A DNA stretch of 64,000 bases from assembly GCA_927797885.1 (NCBI GenBank), contig OV696605.1, positions 781,157 through 845,156 of the forward strand, read 5' to 3'. Shown in pieces: positions 16,922 to 25,597 of this stretch. Both the position numbers and the translations under genes were made by a program. This DNA comes from Gloeomargaritales cyanobacterium VI4D9. Its GTDB lineage: Bacteria > Cyanobacteriota > Cyanobacteriia > Gloeomargaritales > Gloeomargaritaceae. The notes under the pieces are model-generated. The model saw only the letters and a list, made by a program, of their open reading frames with translations, was not told the origin of the DNA and ran no database searches. Every line of letters begins with the position of its first letter. Within the stretch, counting starts at the first letter, position 1.

Positions 16922-18817
16922 ATGCCATATTTTGCCCCCATTCCCCCGGGAACCCCGTCCCAGGCGGTCGCCCTACAGGATGTCCGTCCCGCTTCAAGTC
17001 AGGACATTGACTATACGTCTTTGCCCGCTTGGGAGCGGCTCGTGCAGGCGATTGACCCAAAAGGGCGGGTGGAGGTGGAGGCGGACCGCCAGACCTTCAA
17101 TGAGCAGACCCAGGTGTTTACCGCCACGGGGAATGTGGTCATGCGCTACCGGGGGGCGGTGCTGGAGGCGGATGAAATTGAAGTTAACCTAATTACCCGC
17201 AAGGCGACCGCTATTGGGGAAGAGGTGGTCTTAACTCGGGGCGAGCAGGTACTGCGGGGAAAACGCCTGGATTACGACCTGGATGCGGAAAGCGGGGTTT
17301 TTTACCAGGTGCGGGGGGGGGTGCGGCTCCAGGAGGCGGATCGGGATACCAATTTGATAGATGCCCCCATTCTCGTTGACCCAGGGGCACCCCCACGGGT
17401 GGTCTTGCCCCAAACAGCGGTAGAAAGTCCGGGGCGGGGGTTGCAACGGTTTACGGCGGATGAACTCACGTTTGACGCCAAAGGGGGGGGAACCGCCACC
17501 AATCTCCGCATCACCAACGACCCCTTTGACCCGCCGGAGTTGGAGCTACAGTCCCGCAAGGCGATTCTCACCCGCTTACCCAATGGGGATAGCGAGATTC
17601 GTGCCCAGGGGGGGCAGTTAGCCTTTGACCGCCGGATTGCCGTGCCGCTCCTGCGGGATCGGGTGGTGATTTCTCGGCGACGGCGAGACCCCTTGCCCTT
17701 TGAATTGGGCTATGACCAGCGGGATTTGGGGGGGGTGTTTCTCAGCCGGACGTTTGATGTGGTGGATGAGCGAAATATTACGTTTCAAATCACCCCGATT
17801 TTGCTATTACAACGCACGATTGAACGGGGGTTTAGCCCTGTGGGGACGAATTTCGCCCTTAGTTCCCGGTTGGTGGCGGATGTGGCGCGTGATACCACTG
17901 TGAAATTAGATGGTCTGCTGAGCCGGTTGGATTTTCGGGATACGGATGAGCGATTGCGGGCACGCTTCCGTTTAGAACACCGCTGGTTGCGAGTGCATAG
18001 TGTGATTGTGGATGCAGCCTACCGGCAGAGAGTCTTTAATGGTTCTTTGGGCTTTGAAGATGTGCGGTTTGGGGGGGGGGTAGCCTTAGCTTCAAACGAA
18101 CCGATTATTTTGGACAAGGCGAGAACTACCCAGTTGCAGTATTTGCTGAGTGCCCGCATTATCCAAGCGAACAGCGACGATACCAATGACCCAGATGGGC
18201 AAGAACTGCGTACCCTGGGACGTTATCAAGGGGTGATTACCCTAAGTCGGGGGATTACCCTGTGGCAGGGGAAGGCATTACCACCCACAGCTACTCAGGG
18301 GTTACGGTTTAGCCCCCAGCCTTTGACTCCCTACCTAAGTTTTGGTGTGGGGATGACCAGTATTAACAATTTTTATAGCAATGGTACGACTCAGATTGTC
18401 TTAGGGGGGAATATTGGATTGAGTGCCCAATTTGGCAATTTTGCGAAGAACTTTTTTGATTACACAGCTTTTAGCATATTCTATACACCTCGTTTTCGTC
18501 TGACTGATCCATCCCCTTTTTTCTTTGACCGTCAAGTAGATCAACAGGTTATTAACATCTCGTTAGGGCAACAAATCTTTGGTCCCCTGCGGGCAACAGC
18601 CAATATCGTCCTGAGTTTGGATAATGGGGGAGCGCAAATTGTGGATGCCACTTATGGTTTGGAATACAGCCGTCGCACCTATGGGGTGTCCGTATTTTTT
18701 AATCCGGAGCGGGCACAGGGCGGTATAGTGTTCCGTTTGAATGAATTTAACTGGACGGGGAATCCCGAACCGCTCTTGGAACGGGAGCAAATTACCCCAC
18801 GCTTGGATGTGCAGTGA
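16922..18817 (+). CDS. LptD/OstA-like outer-membrane protein (DUF3769-type)
   Basis: The 631-residue protein has an N-terminal OstA/LptA-type domain (about residues 48-120: VEVEADRQTFNEQ, GNVVMRYRGAVLEADEIEVN), followed by a long alternating hydrophobic/polar region that looks like a beta barrel. It resembles the cyanobacterial DUF3769 family related to the LPS-transport barrel LptD. No signal peptide is visible: a TGA at 16907-16909 closes the frame upstream and no start codon lies between it and the ATG at 16922. This is unusual for an exported barrel. Confidence 0.8.
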   Translation: MPYFAPIPPGTPSQAVALQDVRPASSQDIDYTSLPAWERLVQAIDPKGRVEVEADRQTFNEQTQVFTATGNVVMRYRGAVLEADEIEVNLITRKATAIGEEVVLTRGEQVLRGKRLDYDLDAESGVFYQVRGGVRLQEADRDTNLIDAPILVDPGAPPRVVLPQTAVESPGRGLQRFTADELTFDAKGGGTATNLRITNDPFDPPELELQSRKAILTRLPNGDSEIRAQGGQLAFDRRIAVPLLRDRVVISRRRRDPLPFELGYDQRDLGGVFLSRTFDVVDERNITFQITPILLLQRTIERGFSPVGTNFALSSRLVADVARDTTVKLDGLLSRLDFRDTDERLRARFRLEHRWLRVHSVIVDAAYRQRVFNGSLGFEDVRFGGGVALASNEPIILDKARTTQLQYLLSARIIQANSDDTNDPDGQELRTLGRYQGVITLSRGITLWQGKALPPTATQGLRFSPQPLTPYLSFGVGMTSINNFYSNGTTQIVLGGNIGLSAQFGNFAKNFFDYTAFSIFYTPRFRLTDPSPFFFDRQVDQQVINISLGQQIFGPLRATANIVLSLDNGGAQIVDATYGLEYSRRTYGVSVFFNPERAQGGIVFRLNEFNWTGNPEPLLEREQITPRLDVQ

Positions 18818-18820
18818 GGC

Positions 18821-18923
18821 ATCTTGGTAATCCTAAATGAGAATAGAACACAAGTCACAGGGACACCACCCCCATTCTTGGTTCCAGGAAATTTTTGTTC
18901 ATTAACCAAATAGAATTGCTATA
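18821..18923. mobile_element. Degenerate MITE-1 copy
   Basis: The left end is decayed (TTGGTAATCCTAAATGAG) and the right end reads TAGAATTGCTATA, with a mutated core. It lies between the LptD-like gene and the convergent secreted-protein cluster. Confidence 0.65.
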
Positions 18924-19017
18924 GAGGAATCCTACTTTCTTTCCTGCACTGGTGTAAGGCGAACCGCCCCAGTCAAGAACCAAGGCGGTGTAGTGCAAAA
19001 GGCGGGTTGAGTGAATG

Positions 19018-19548
19018 TTAGTGCAGTTTGTACACCTGCATTACTAAAAAGTTACGCTCCACATTACCCGTACTGGGCACCGATAGGGGGTTTTGCCAAC
19101 CATCGGGAACCTCATCTATCATCGGACCTCCACCGAAATACAGTACGGATAGGTAGCCCTTTTTGCCCTTGGCGTTATCGGGAACCGTCAAGGAATAGTT
19201 ACAGCCCAGACCCAGGTGGTTGCCGGTCATGTTCACCTTCACTGGGTCAAAGCCCTCGCCTGGGAATTTGGACTTTTTGGGTTGGTTGGGATCACTGTCT
19301 GATAGCATAACCTGCATCAAACTGCACTTCGGTGCACCCAATTGACTTAGGTTTTTCAGTTGCTGTGGGTCTTTCACCGTGATTGTCCCGCTGATGGTGG
19401 TTCCGAATTTGAGGTCCTTGGGAATGCCTCTCACGTCGGGTGGAGGCATGGAGGGCATCTCTTTGGGTTTCGGCACCTGTTGGGCTTGGACTGCCAGCGG
19501 GGCAACGGTCGTCAAGGCTAAAACTAAAGGCAAGAAACGCAGATTCAT
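19018..19548 (-). CDS. Secreted protein, tandem paralogue A
   Basis: A 176-residue exported protein with signal peptide MNLRFLPLVLALTTVAPLAV, cleaved near AQA/QQ. The mature part shares with the next two genes a Pro/Lys-rich N-terminus, a GTTISGTIT segment, a Cys in PKCS, and TGNHLGLGCNYSLTVPD with a second Cys. The two Cys could form a disulfide. An AGGAG ribosome site precedes the start. I do not recognise the family. The last of three tandem copies in transcription order, it carries an insertion (SLMQVMLSDSDPNQPKK) different from the others. Confidence 0.85.
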   Translation of the reverse strand: MNLRFLPLVLALTTVAPLAVQAQQVPKPKEMPSMPPPDVRGIPKDLKFGTTISGTITVKDPQQLKNLSQLGAPKCSLMQVMLSDSDPNQPKKSKFPGEGFDPVKVNMTGNHLGLGCNYSLTVPDNAKGKKGYLSVLYFGGGPMIDEVPDGWQNPLSVPSTGNVERNFLVMQVYKLH

Positions 19549-19590
19549 AGAAAACTCCTGAAGGGTAAGTAACGTGAAGCAGGTTTGGGG

Positions 19591-20118
19591 TTACTTAATG
19601 TCAATTACATTCACCACAAAGTTACGCCATGTGCCTATCATATATGGCACGGGCATGGGGTTTTGCCAACCTTTGGGAGAGACAACCAAAGACTGGTGTG
19701 GACTGGCAACCCACAAATAACCCTGTTGACCCTTGGCAGTGTCAGGAATTGTCAGAGCAAAACTACAGCCTAGACCCAAGTGGTTGCCGGTCGCCTGAAC
19801 TGTCACCGGGGCATAACTGTCTGGGAATTTAGACTTTTGGGGTTCACCGGGAACTTGCACAATCACATTACTGGGATTACTTTGCTGTAGCGTGACCTTG
19901 AAGTCACGGCACTTTAGGAGACCAAATTCCTTAGTTACTTTTGCCAAGTCGTTGGCTGTGATCGTACCTTTGAGAACCTTTCCCACTTCGAGGTCTTTGG
20001 GAGTAACTCTCAGGTCAGGTGCGGGCATTTCATTGGGTTTCGGCATCTGTTGAGCTTGGACTGCCAGCGGGGCAACGGTCGTCAAAGCCAACACCAAAGG
20101 TAAGAAACGCAGATTCAT
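19591..20118 (-). CDS. Secreted protein, tandem paralogue B
   Basis: A 175-residue exported protein with nearly the same signal peptide as its neighbours. The frame opens further upstream, but the ATG at 20118 has a strong AGGAG ribosome site and starts the signal peptide, so it is the true start. The mature protein has the shared GTITANDLAKV, KCRDFKVTLQQSNPSNV, PGEPQKSKFPDSYAPV and TGNHLGLGCSFALTIPD blocks. Long stretches are nearly identical in DNA to paralogue C, pointing to recent duplication or gene conversion. Confidence 0.85.
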   Translation of the reverse strand: MNLRFLPLVLALTTVAPLAVQAQQMPKPNEMPAPDLRVTPKDLEVGKVLKGTITANDLAKVTKEFGLLKCRDFKVTLQQSNPSNVIVQVPGEPQKSKFPDSYAPVTVQATGNHLGLGCSFALTIPDTAKGQQGYLWVASPHQSLVVSPKGWQNPMPVPYMIGTWRNFVVNVIDIK

Positions 20119-20161
20119 AGAAAACTCCTGAAGGATAAGTAAAGTGCAGAGGGTTTGGCGG

Positions 20162-20707
20162 TTACTTGATGTCAAATTCACTCACGCCCACGACAAAGTT
20201 ACGTCCTACACTGCCAGAAGTCGGAACCGGCATGGGATTTTGCCAACCCTGGGGAGATGTTACTAAGAGGTCTCCTTGCTTGTTTTCAACCCCTTTGAGC
20301 ACCACCAGATAACCCTGTTTACCCTTGGCTTTATCGGGAACCGTCAGGGAATAGTTACAGCCCAGACCCAAGTGGTTGCCGGTCGCCTGAACTGTCACCG
20401 GGGCATAACTGTCTGGGAATTTAGACTTTTGGGGTTCACCGGGAACTTGCACAATCACATTACTGGGATTACTTTCCTGTAACGTCACCTGGAACTGACT
20501 GCACTTCACCTGACCAAATTTCTTAGTCACATACGCCAGGTCTTTCGCCGTGATCGTCCCGCTGATGGTCGTTCCCATTTTGATTGGGGGAATCTTTTGG
20601 AAGTCAGGTGCAGGCATTTCCTGAGGGTTCGGCATCCGTTGGGCGTGGACTGCCAGCGGGGCAACGGTCGTCAAAGCTAACACCAAAGGTAAGAAACGCA
20701 AATTCAT
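20162..20707 (-). CDS. Secreted protein, tandem paralogue C
   Basis: The first of the three tandem genes in transcription order, 181 residues, with signal peptide and start at 20707 behind AGGAG. Shared blocks are GTTISGTITAKDLAYV, KCSQFQVTLQESNPSNV and TGNHLGLGCNYSLTVPD. Each gene has its own copy of the region just upstream of the start (same ribosome site and spacing), so the unit of duplication included the leader. The function is unknown; a cell-surface or periplasmic role is inferred only from the signal peptide. Confidence 0.85.
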   Translation of the reverse strand: MNLRFLPLVLALTTVAPLAVHAQRMPNPQEMPAPDFQKIPPIKMGTTISGTITAKDLAYVTKKFGQVKCSQFQVTLQESNPSNVIVQVPGEPQKSKFPDSYAPVTVQATGNHLGLGCNYSLTVPDKAKGKQGYLVVLKGVENKQGDLLVTSPQGWQNPMPVPTSGSVGRNFVVGVSEFDIK

Positions 20708-20900
20708 AGAAAACTCCTGAAGGGTAATGAGGTGGTTTAAGAAGCTACAGAATGTAACCTCTATACTTTTCAAATTAACTGATGCAAATGAGGCTGTATA
20801 GGATCAAAAATACTGCCTAGAAGTGATCTCGATCTCTATAACCACTTCAGAAAAAAGCCAGCAAATTTCTAGGTATAAATTACTCCTAAAAATAGCCTAT

Positions 20901-21344
20901 TCAACCGCACCAAAACCCCCGCAACCAATGCCAAAAGTCCCGGATTTTTTGCTCCCAGAAGTAAAACACCTGATCCAACCACTGGAGGAACCGTTCTAGC
21001 CAATGGGGTTCATAACCTTCGGCGACCGATGCCACCTCTAAGGTCGGTTCCGGCAAAACCGGGGCTACCGGCACAATCGGTAAGGCGGGTGCTTCTGGTG
21101 TACCCGGCAATTGTTCCACCGGCGGCGCACCTCGCAAAAGGGGAAACCGGCTGAGTTGTTCCCACAATTTTTTTAACCAACATTGCCACCAAGGGACTGC
21201 AGGCGGGGTGGCAGGCGTTAAAGTCGGTGGTGGCACCGGACGCAACCGCATCCACCGGAACCACTGCCACAATTGCACCCACCCCTGTCTCAGCCGCTGA
21301 GGCATCTGCAACAACCAAGTCATGAGCCAGCTGCGATAGACCAT
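20901..21344 (-). CDS. Tryptophan-rich, proline-rich hypothetical protein
   Basis: A 147-residue frame with 16 Trp. Amphipathic Trp/Arg/Leu-rich segments at both ends (RQGWVQLWQWFRWMRL and WLERFLQWLDQVFYFWEQK) flank a Pro/Val/Ala-rich middle. It could be a peripheral membrane protein. No family is recognised, and coding status rests on length, composition and position between two genes. It could also be a chance frame. Confidence 0.5.
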   Translation of the reverse strand: MVYRSWLMTWLLQMPQRLRQGWVQLWQWFRWMRLRPVPPPTLTPATPPAVPWWQCWLKKLWEQLSRFPLLRGAPPVEQLPGTPEAPALPIVPVAPVLPEPTLEVASVAEGYEPHWLERFLQWLDQVFYFWEQKIRDFWHWLRGFWCG

Positions 21345-21429
21345 AGCCGCAGGTGAAGTGGGACTAAATCAATCCCTTTATTATAGGCAAGCCCCACCCA
21401 ACTAATTGTTGCAACTGGTTAACGAACCC

Positions 21430-21480
21430 TTGAAAACTTAGCGTCAAACCCCTATACTGCACTAGGGTTATGTAACCCTA
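21430..21480 (+). promoter_or_regulatory. Sigma70-type promoter with operator-like palindrome for the DUF3155 gene
   Basis: TTGAAA (21430-21435), a 17-bp spacer and TATACT (21453-21458) make a near-consensus promoter. A perfect inverted repeat TAGGGTTA-TG-TAACCCTA (21463-21480) covers the expected transcription start. A repressor bound there would block initiation, so the DUF3155 gene is probably regulated by a dimeric factor. Confidence 0.6.
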
Positions 21481-21524
21481 ACTACAAAAAACCCAACTCT
21501 CACACGTTTTAGGAGGAGAGCGCT

Positions 21525-21830
21525 TTGGCTAGAAGACGTAAGCGCAGAAGTCGTCGTCGCCTGGAAGGTCGAAAAATCTTAGAATGTGTTCCCCAATTCA
21601 CCCTGGAAACCGGTGAGGACAAGCCGGTGACAGCGGCTCGGCGTTTTATCCATGCCAACGGGATTGCTCCACCGGCATTACTTTTGGTGCGGCGGAATGA
21701 GCATACGGTTGACCGATATTTCTGGGCGGAAAAGGGCTTGTTTGGGGCACAGTACGTCGAAGAAAATCACTTCCTCTTCCCCAGTCTGCGAACGCAAGAA
21801 TTAGCAGAGCAAGTTGGGGCGGCCAAATAG
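21525..21830 (+). CDS. DUF3155 protein
   Basis: A 101-residue basic protein (MARRRKRRSRRRLEGRK start) with TGEDKPVTAARRFI, PPALLLVRRNEHT and YFWAEKGLFGAQYVEENHFLFPSL blocks characteristic of the cyanobacterial DUF3155 family. The function is unknown; the Arg/Lys-rich N-terminus suggests nucleic-acid binding. The start is TTG at 21525, 6 nt after a strong AGGAGGAG (21511-21518). It has its own promoter with a palindrome. Confidence 0.88.
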   Translation: MARRRKRRSRRRLEGRKILECVPQFTLETGEDKPVTAARRFIHANGIAPPALLLVRRNEHTVDRYFWAEKGLFGAQYVEENHFLFPSLRTQELAEQVGAAK

Positions 21831-21907
21831 GTTACGGACGGTTTTTTGCCCTAGTCACCCCTAGAAATCGTTGATAAGCTCGATCCTAGGGTCGAGATGG
21901 TTCAACC

Positions 21908-22945
21908 ATGTCCTTAATCAACGTGTTTCCCAGGGTGGGGCAGTTACCGCCGGGAATGGGTTTGTGCCACTGGGAAGTGGGGGCAAAACTGGCCGTGGGA
22001 CTGCTGGCGGCGGATATGCCTGCTTGGGTGTTGGTCTCCCCGCCGGAGATGGCTGGGGCAACGGCGCTGTGGTTGGATAGCCGGGAATTGGCTCCGGGTG
22101 ACCATTTGCTCTGCATCCGTAGCGCCCAGTGGGTCTTTGCCCTGCTGGCTACTCCGACGGGTCAGGTTGCCCATAGCTTTCATCCCCAAGTGGTGCGGCG
22201 GCTGTGGCAGGAACTTTTGGCGCAGGTTCCGGAGCGGGCGTGGCTCGACCGCCTTAAAGCCCTGCCGGATCACTGGCCGGTGGCACCGGTGGAGATGGTG
22301 GAGCAATTTTATCAAGGGTGGCTCTACCAAACGGTTCAACCCCCGGAGGAGTGGGCCCGTTCCGTACTGCATGAAATCTATACTCCCCTCAGTACCATCG
22401 GCATTTGGACGGATATATTGCTGAAATATCAACAGCAACTCCCCCAACGGGTCAAAGAGGGGTTGCAGGCCATTGCCCAGGAGGTGCGGGTGCGCCGGGA
22501 ACGCTGGCAGTCCTGGTTTGAACCCCAGCAATGTCAGTCCGGGTTGGGGGATTGGCGGGCACAGGCGCAGGCCCGGGGCATCCAGATGGATTTTGACCTG
22601 GGAACCCCTTTGCCGGGAATTTTGCGCCACCTGCTCGCCCAGGTGATGCCCCTGCTACTGGGAGAACTGCCTGCGGGTGCCCAGATTTATGGGGCGGTGA
22701 AACAAACCCAACAGCAGGAACGGAAAGTCATTGTTTTATACCTACGTTTTACGGATTTGGGGGAACGGCGCACCCTGGGGGCAGGTTGGGAATGGAGTCC
22801 CGCCACCGGGCGGCTCTACCCCAGTTTGACCCAGTGGCAGGAACGGTTGGCGGCTCTGGGGGGGGAACTCCACTGGCAGGCGCAGGGGTTGGACTTGACC
22901 TTGCCCCTAGAATCCCTGGGTCAACAGGGCTTGGGCGATGAGTAG
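21908..22945 (+). CDS. Degenerate sensor histidine kinase-like protein
   Basis: A 345-residue protein with an N-terminal sensor-like region (DICT/GAF-like, not assigned) and a HisKA-like H-box LHEIYTPLSTIGIW near residue 160, where His could be phosphorylated. The expected C-terminal ATPase domain is short, and I see no N, G1 or G2 boxes, so autokinase activity is doubtful. It could be a phosphotransfer or scaffold protein. Its 3' end overlaps the convergent ispD by 39 bp. Confidence 0.65.
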   Translation: MSLINVFPRVGQLPPGMGLCHWEVGAKLAVGLLAADMPAWVLVSPPEMAGATALWLDSRELAPGDHLLCIRSAQWVFALLATPTGQVAHSFHPQVVRRLWQELLAQVPERAWLDRLKALPDHWPVAPVEMVEQFYQGWLYQTVQPPEEWARSVLHEIYTPLSTIGIWTDILLKYQQQLPQRVKEGLQAIAQEVRVRRERWQSWFEPQQCQSGLGDWRAQAQARGIQMDFDLGTPLPGILRHLLAQVMPLLLGELPAGAQIYGAVKQTQQQERKVIVLYLRFTDLGERRTLGAGWEWSPATGRLYPSLTQWQERLAALGGELHWQAQGLDLTLPLESLGQQGLGDE

Positions 22946-23584
22946 GTCGGGGGGGGTGGTGATTTTCAGGTTGGTGTCCTCCCCAGGGACGACCTGCACC
23001 GGGTACTGACACCGTTCTAACAAAGCCGCATCATCGGTAACCTGCCATTGGTGGGTGAGGGCGTGGGTGTGGCAGGTTTTGAGAATGGACACCTGGAAGC
23101 CCTGGGGGGTTTGGGCCGCCCATAGATGCGCCCGCTCCGGGGTTTCGGCAATCAGGGGCGGTTCCCGCACGACCTTAATCGTATCCCGCACGGGAATGGC
23201 GGTAATCACCCCACTGGCAGTGCTGAGGGCGGCTTGACACCGATGAAACAGGGCGGGACTAGCCAGACAACGGGCACCATCGTGGATCAACACCGTGTCT
23301 GCCCCAGGGGGGAGGGCGCAGAGACCTTGCCAGACCGAGGCTTGCCGGGTGTCCCCCCCCGGAATGATCTGCACTGGCACCGGGGGAGCCAATTCCGTGA
23401 CTATGGCTTCGATCGCCGGCCAGTCCGCCGGTTGCGCCATCACCCCCACCCAGGTAGGCTGAGCCTGGAACACCCGGAGCAACGTCCACGCCAAAATCGG
23501 TCGCCCCTGGAGGGTCAACAGGAGTTTATTCCGGTCATGCCCCATCCGTTTGCCCTGACCGGCGGCGGCAATCAGTACATACAT
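22907..23584 (-). CDS. ispD: 2-C-methyl-D-erythritol 4-phosphate cytidylyltransferase
   Basis: IspD couples MEP to CTP in the isoprenoid (MEP) pathway that feeds carotenoids, chlorophyll phytyl and quinone tails. The 225-residue protein begins MYVLIAAAGQGKRMG with the CTP-binding loop, and has HDGARCL, DTIKVV, AAQTPQ and TDDA motifs. The ATG at 23584 puts the start directly at the conserved core; the frame upstream is open but not conserved. Another MEP enzyme, dxr, lies at 41224-42405. Confidence 0.93.
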   Translation of the reverse strand: MYVLIAAAGQGKRMGHDRNKLLLTLQGRPILAWTLLRVFQAQPTWVGVMAQPADWPAIEAIVTELAPPVPVQIIPGGDTRQASVWQGLCALPPGADTVLIHDGARCLASPALFHRCQAALSTASGVITAIPVRDTIKVVREPPLIAETPERAHLWAAQTPQGFQVSILKTCHTHALTHQWQVTDDAALLERCQYPVQVVPGEDTNLKITTPPDLLIAQALLTQGF

Positions 23585-23606
23585 AGGGGCATTATCCCAC
23601 AATCCC

Positions 23607-24077
23607 CTAATTGATCGCCGGGGCGGCAGGCACGGCAATCATCTGGTAATCCCCCTTTTGGTCAATGTAGCTGTAGAAAAGGTCGCACCACACCGCCGCC
23701 GCTACGGGTTCCCGGGGCACCCAAAATACCCAATGCCGTTGGATGTCCAGAGCCGAGCGCACTGTGGCAAAAGGTTCCCGTTTCACTTGCTCCAAAGTCC
23801 CGTAGGCTTTTGACTCTACGGTTTCCAGCCAGACCGCCACCCGTTCCGGGGTACCCCCACTGGTTTCCAATTCCAAAACCCCATGCACCCGCAACTGCTC
23901 CCACCACACCAGCGGGTCATTCATATCCAAACCCCGGTGGCTCATCCGGCGGTAGGCATCCCCCATCCTGGTCTTCACCAAGTCTTGCACCTGGGGTAAG
24001 CGATCCAGTTCAAATTTTGTCCCTAAAACCTGTAGTTGGCGGGCAGTCCGACGGAACCATAACACGTGTGCAGACAT
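23607..24077 (-). CDS. Conserved-looking cytoplasmic protein of unknown function
   Basis: A 156-residue soluble protein with many Trp and Arg and no signal peptide. The ATG at 24077 is preceded by TGGAGG at good spacing, better than the upstream in-frame ATG at 24089. It ends 22 bp before the ispD start and may be cotranscribed with it. The family is not recognised. A substrate-like motif is not visible. Confidence 0.7.
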   Translation of the reverse strand: MSAHVLWFRRTARQLQVLGTKFELDRLPQVQDLVKTRMGDAYRRMSHRGLDMNDPLVWWEQLRVHGVLELETSGGTPERVAVWLETVESKAYGTLEQVKREPFATVRSALDIQRHWVFWVPREPVAAAVWCDLFYSYIDQKGDYQMIAVPAAPAIN

Positions 24078-24217
24078 TTTAACCTCCACTTTTTGAACAG
24101 CAGAATCAACCCTATCGGGGTTAACTCTGGTTCCAGGTAGAGGCGTTTTTCCGCCCAGCCCTAATGTAACCCAGGTGCGGTTGCCCCGTCAATTGCTGGG
24201 TGCAATCAGTCCTGCCG

Positions 24218-25192
24218 TCAGGGTTCCGAGTGCAAGCGAATGCGGGGATCCGCCCACTGCAATAAAATATCCGCCAACAAATTGCCCAGAATTAACATCA
24301 CCGAACCGAGCATCAAACTCGCCATCACCAGATACAAATCCTGCGCCGTCACCGCCTGTAAAATTAAGCGACCAAGACCCGGCCAATTGAAAAAATATTC
24401 GGAAATAAAAGCACCGCTCAAGAGGGTGGCAAATTCAAATCCCAGCAGGGTAATTAAGGGGTTAATGGCATTGCGGAGGGCGTGGACATAAATCACCCGG
24501 GATTCCGGTAAGCCCTTGGCACGGGCGGTACGGATATAATCTTGCCCCAGCACATCCAGTAAATTGCCCCGCATCAACCGTTGCAGACCCGCAAAGCTAA
24601 TAATGGTTAACGTCAAAGCCGGTAACATCAGATGCCAAAGGATGTCCAAAACCTTACCTAGGGGTGTTAAATCCACAAAATCAATGCGGGTCATATCCCC
24701 CACCGGAAACCAACCGGTACGTTGGGCAATAAATAATAAAATTAACCCGGCAATAAAACTGGGAAACCCCTGGGCTAAATAGCTAATTCCTTGCAAAAGG
24801 TAATCCGGGCGGCGGTTTTGATAAACAGCGGCGACAATGCCCAAGGGAATCGCCAAACCCCAGGTGAGGATCAACGAAGCCACAGCTAATAATAACGTTG
24901 CTGGCACCCGTTCCCAAAGCAATAGGGCGACGGGACGACGATAGACAAAACTTTCCCCAAAATTGCCCCGGATGGCTTGGGATAGCCACAGAAAATACTG
25001 CTCAACGGGAGATTTATCCAAACCAAATTGTTGCCGTAGGGCTTCTATCGTTTCGGCGGAAATGGTGGGGTTTTGTTGCAGGCTATTCAAATAGTCGCCG
25101 GGTGCCAATTGAATGATGGCAAAGGACAAAGCTGAGGCTAAAAATAAGGTTAAAACTGCTTGCAGAATGCGCTTGATCCAATAACGTGCCAT
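24218..25192 (-). CDS. ABC transporter permease, oligopeptide/nickel (DppB/OppB) type
   Basis: The 324-residue inner-membrane protein with about six helices begins ARYWIKRILQAVLTLFLASAL, typical of DppB. It has the OppB signature PGDYLNSL and the EAA-like loop with ARAKGLPESRVIYVHALRNAI. It would form the channel of a peptide/nickel-type importer together with a DppC partner and ATPases, none of which are adjacent. The family-5 solute-binding lipoprotein at 30181 may belong to the same transporter (inference). Confidence 0.92.
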   Translation of the reverse strand: MARYWIKRILQAVLTLFLASALSFAIIQLAPGDYLNSLQQNPTISAETIEALRQQFGLDKSPVEQYFLWLSQAIRGNFGESFVYRRPVALLLWERVPATLLLAVASLILTWGLAIPLGIVAAVYQNRRPDYLLQGISYLAQGFPSFIAGLILLFIAQRTGWFPVGDMTRIDFVDLTPLGKVLDILWHLMLPALTLTIISFAGLQRLMRGNLLDVLGQDYIRTARAKGLPESRVIYVHALRNAINPLITLLGFEFATLLSGAFISEYFFNWPGLGRLILQAVTAQDLYLVMASLMLGSVMLILGNLLADILLQWADPRIRLHSEP

Positions 25193-25237
25193 CGGTAACT
25201 CCGGTTGCTTGGATTGCTTTTCAGAATACCTAGAGAA

Positions 25238-25357
25238 TATAACAATTTTAACTGAGTATAGAATAGCGTTCGCAGGGCACCACCCCGTCCTGGGTTCTCC
25301 AGAATTTTTGTATGCCTACCGCACGCAAACTAACGTTAATCACGTAGGATTGTTATA
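25238..25357. mobile_element. MITE-1 copy (about 120 bp, degenerate left end)
   Basis: The left end reads TATAACAATTTTAACTGAG and the right end TAGGATTGTTATA. It carries the insertion TATGCCTACCGCACGCAAAC of the long MITE-1 form. It is followed one base later by a MITE-2. Confidence 0.7.
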
Positions 25358-25358
25358 T

Positions 25359-25489
25359 GGGCACTTCTAAAAACAAGTCGCAGCCCCCATTTTAGTTCTC
25401 GATAGCCTGCGTGGCGTAGCCATTGATATGGGCATTCTAGCGAAATAAGCGAAATAATCTTCCAGTGGTGGCAATAAATAGAAGTGCCC
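25359..25489. mobile_element. MITE-2 copy (131 bp)
   Basis: The left end is GGGCACTTCTAAAAAC and the right end is AATAAATAGAAGTGCCC. No clear target duplication is visible. It carries a short GCGTGGCGTAGCCAT repeat also seen near 29521 and 53977. Confidence 0.6.
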
Positions 25490-25597
25490 TCTTAAAACTT
25501 ATTCCTAATCCTAATAAGTTTACCTGGTGAACACTGCTCCACCAAATCGGCAGGAAAAGTAAGGTTTTTAGCCGGGGGAGTACATCTGCCCCTATGA

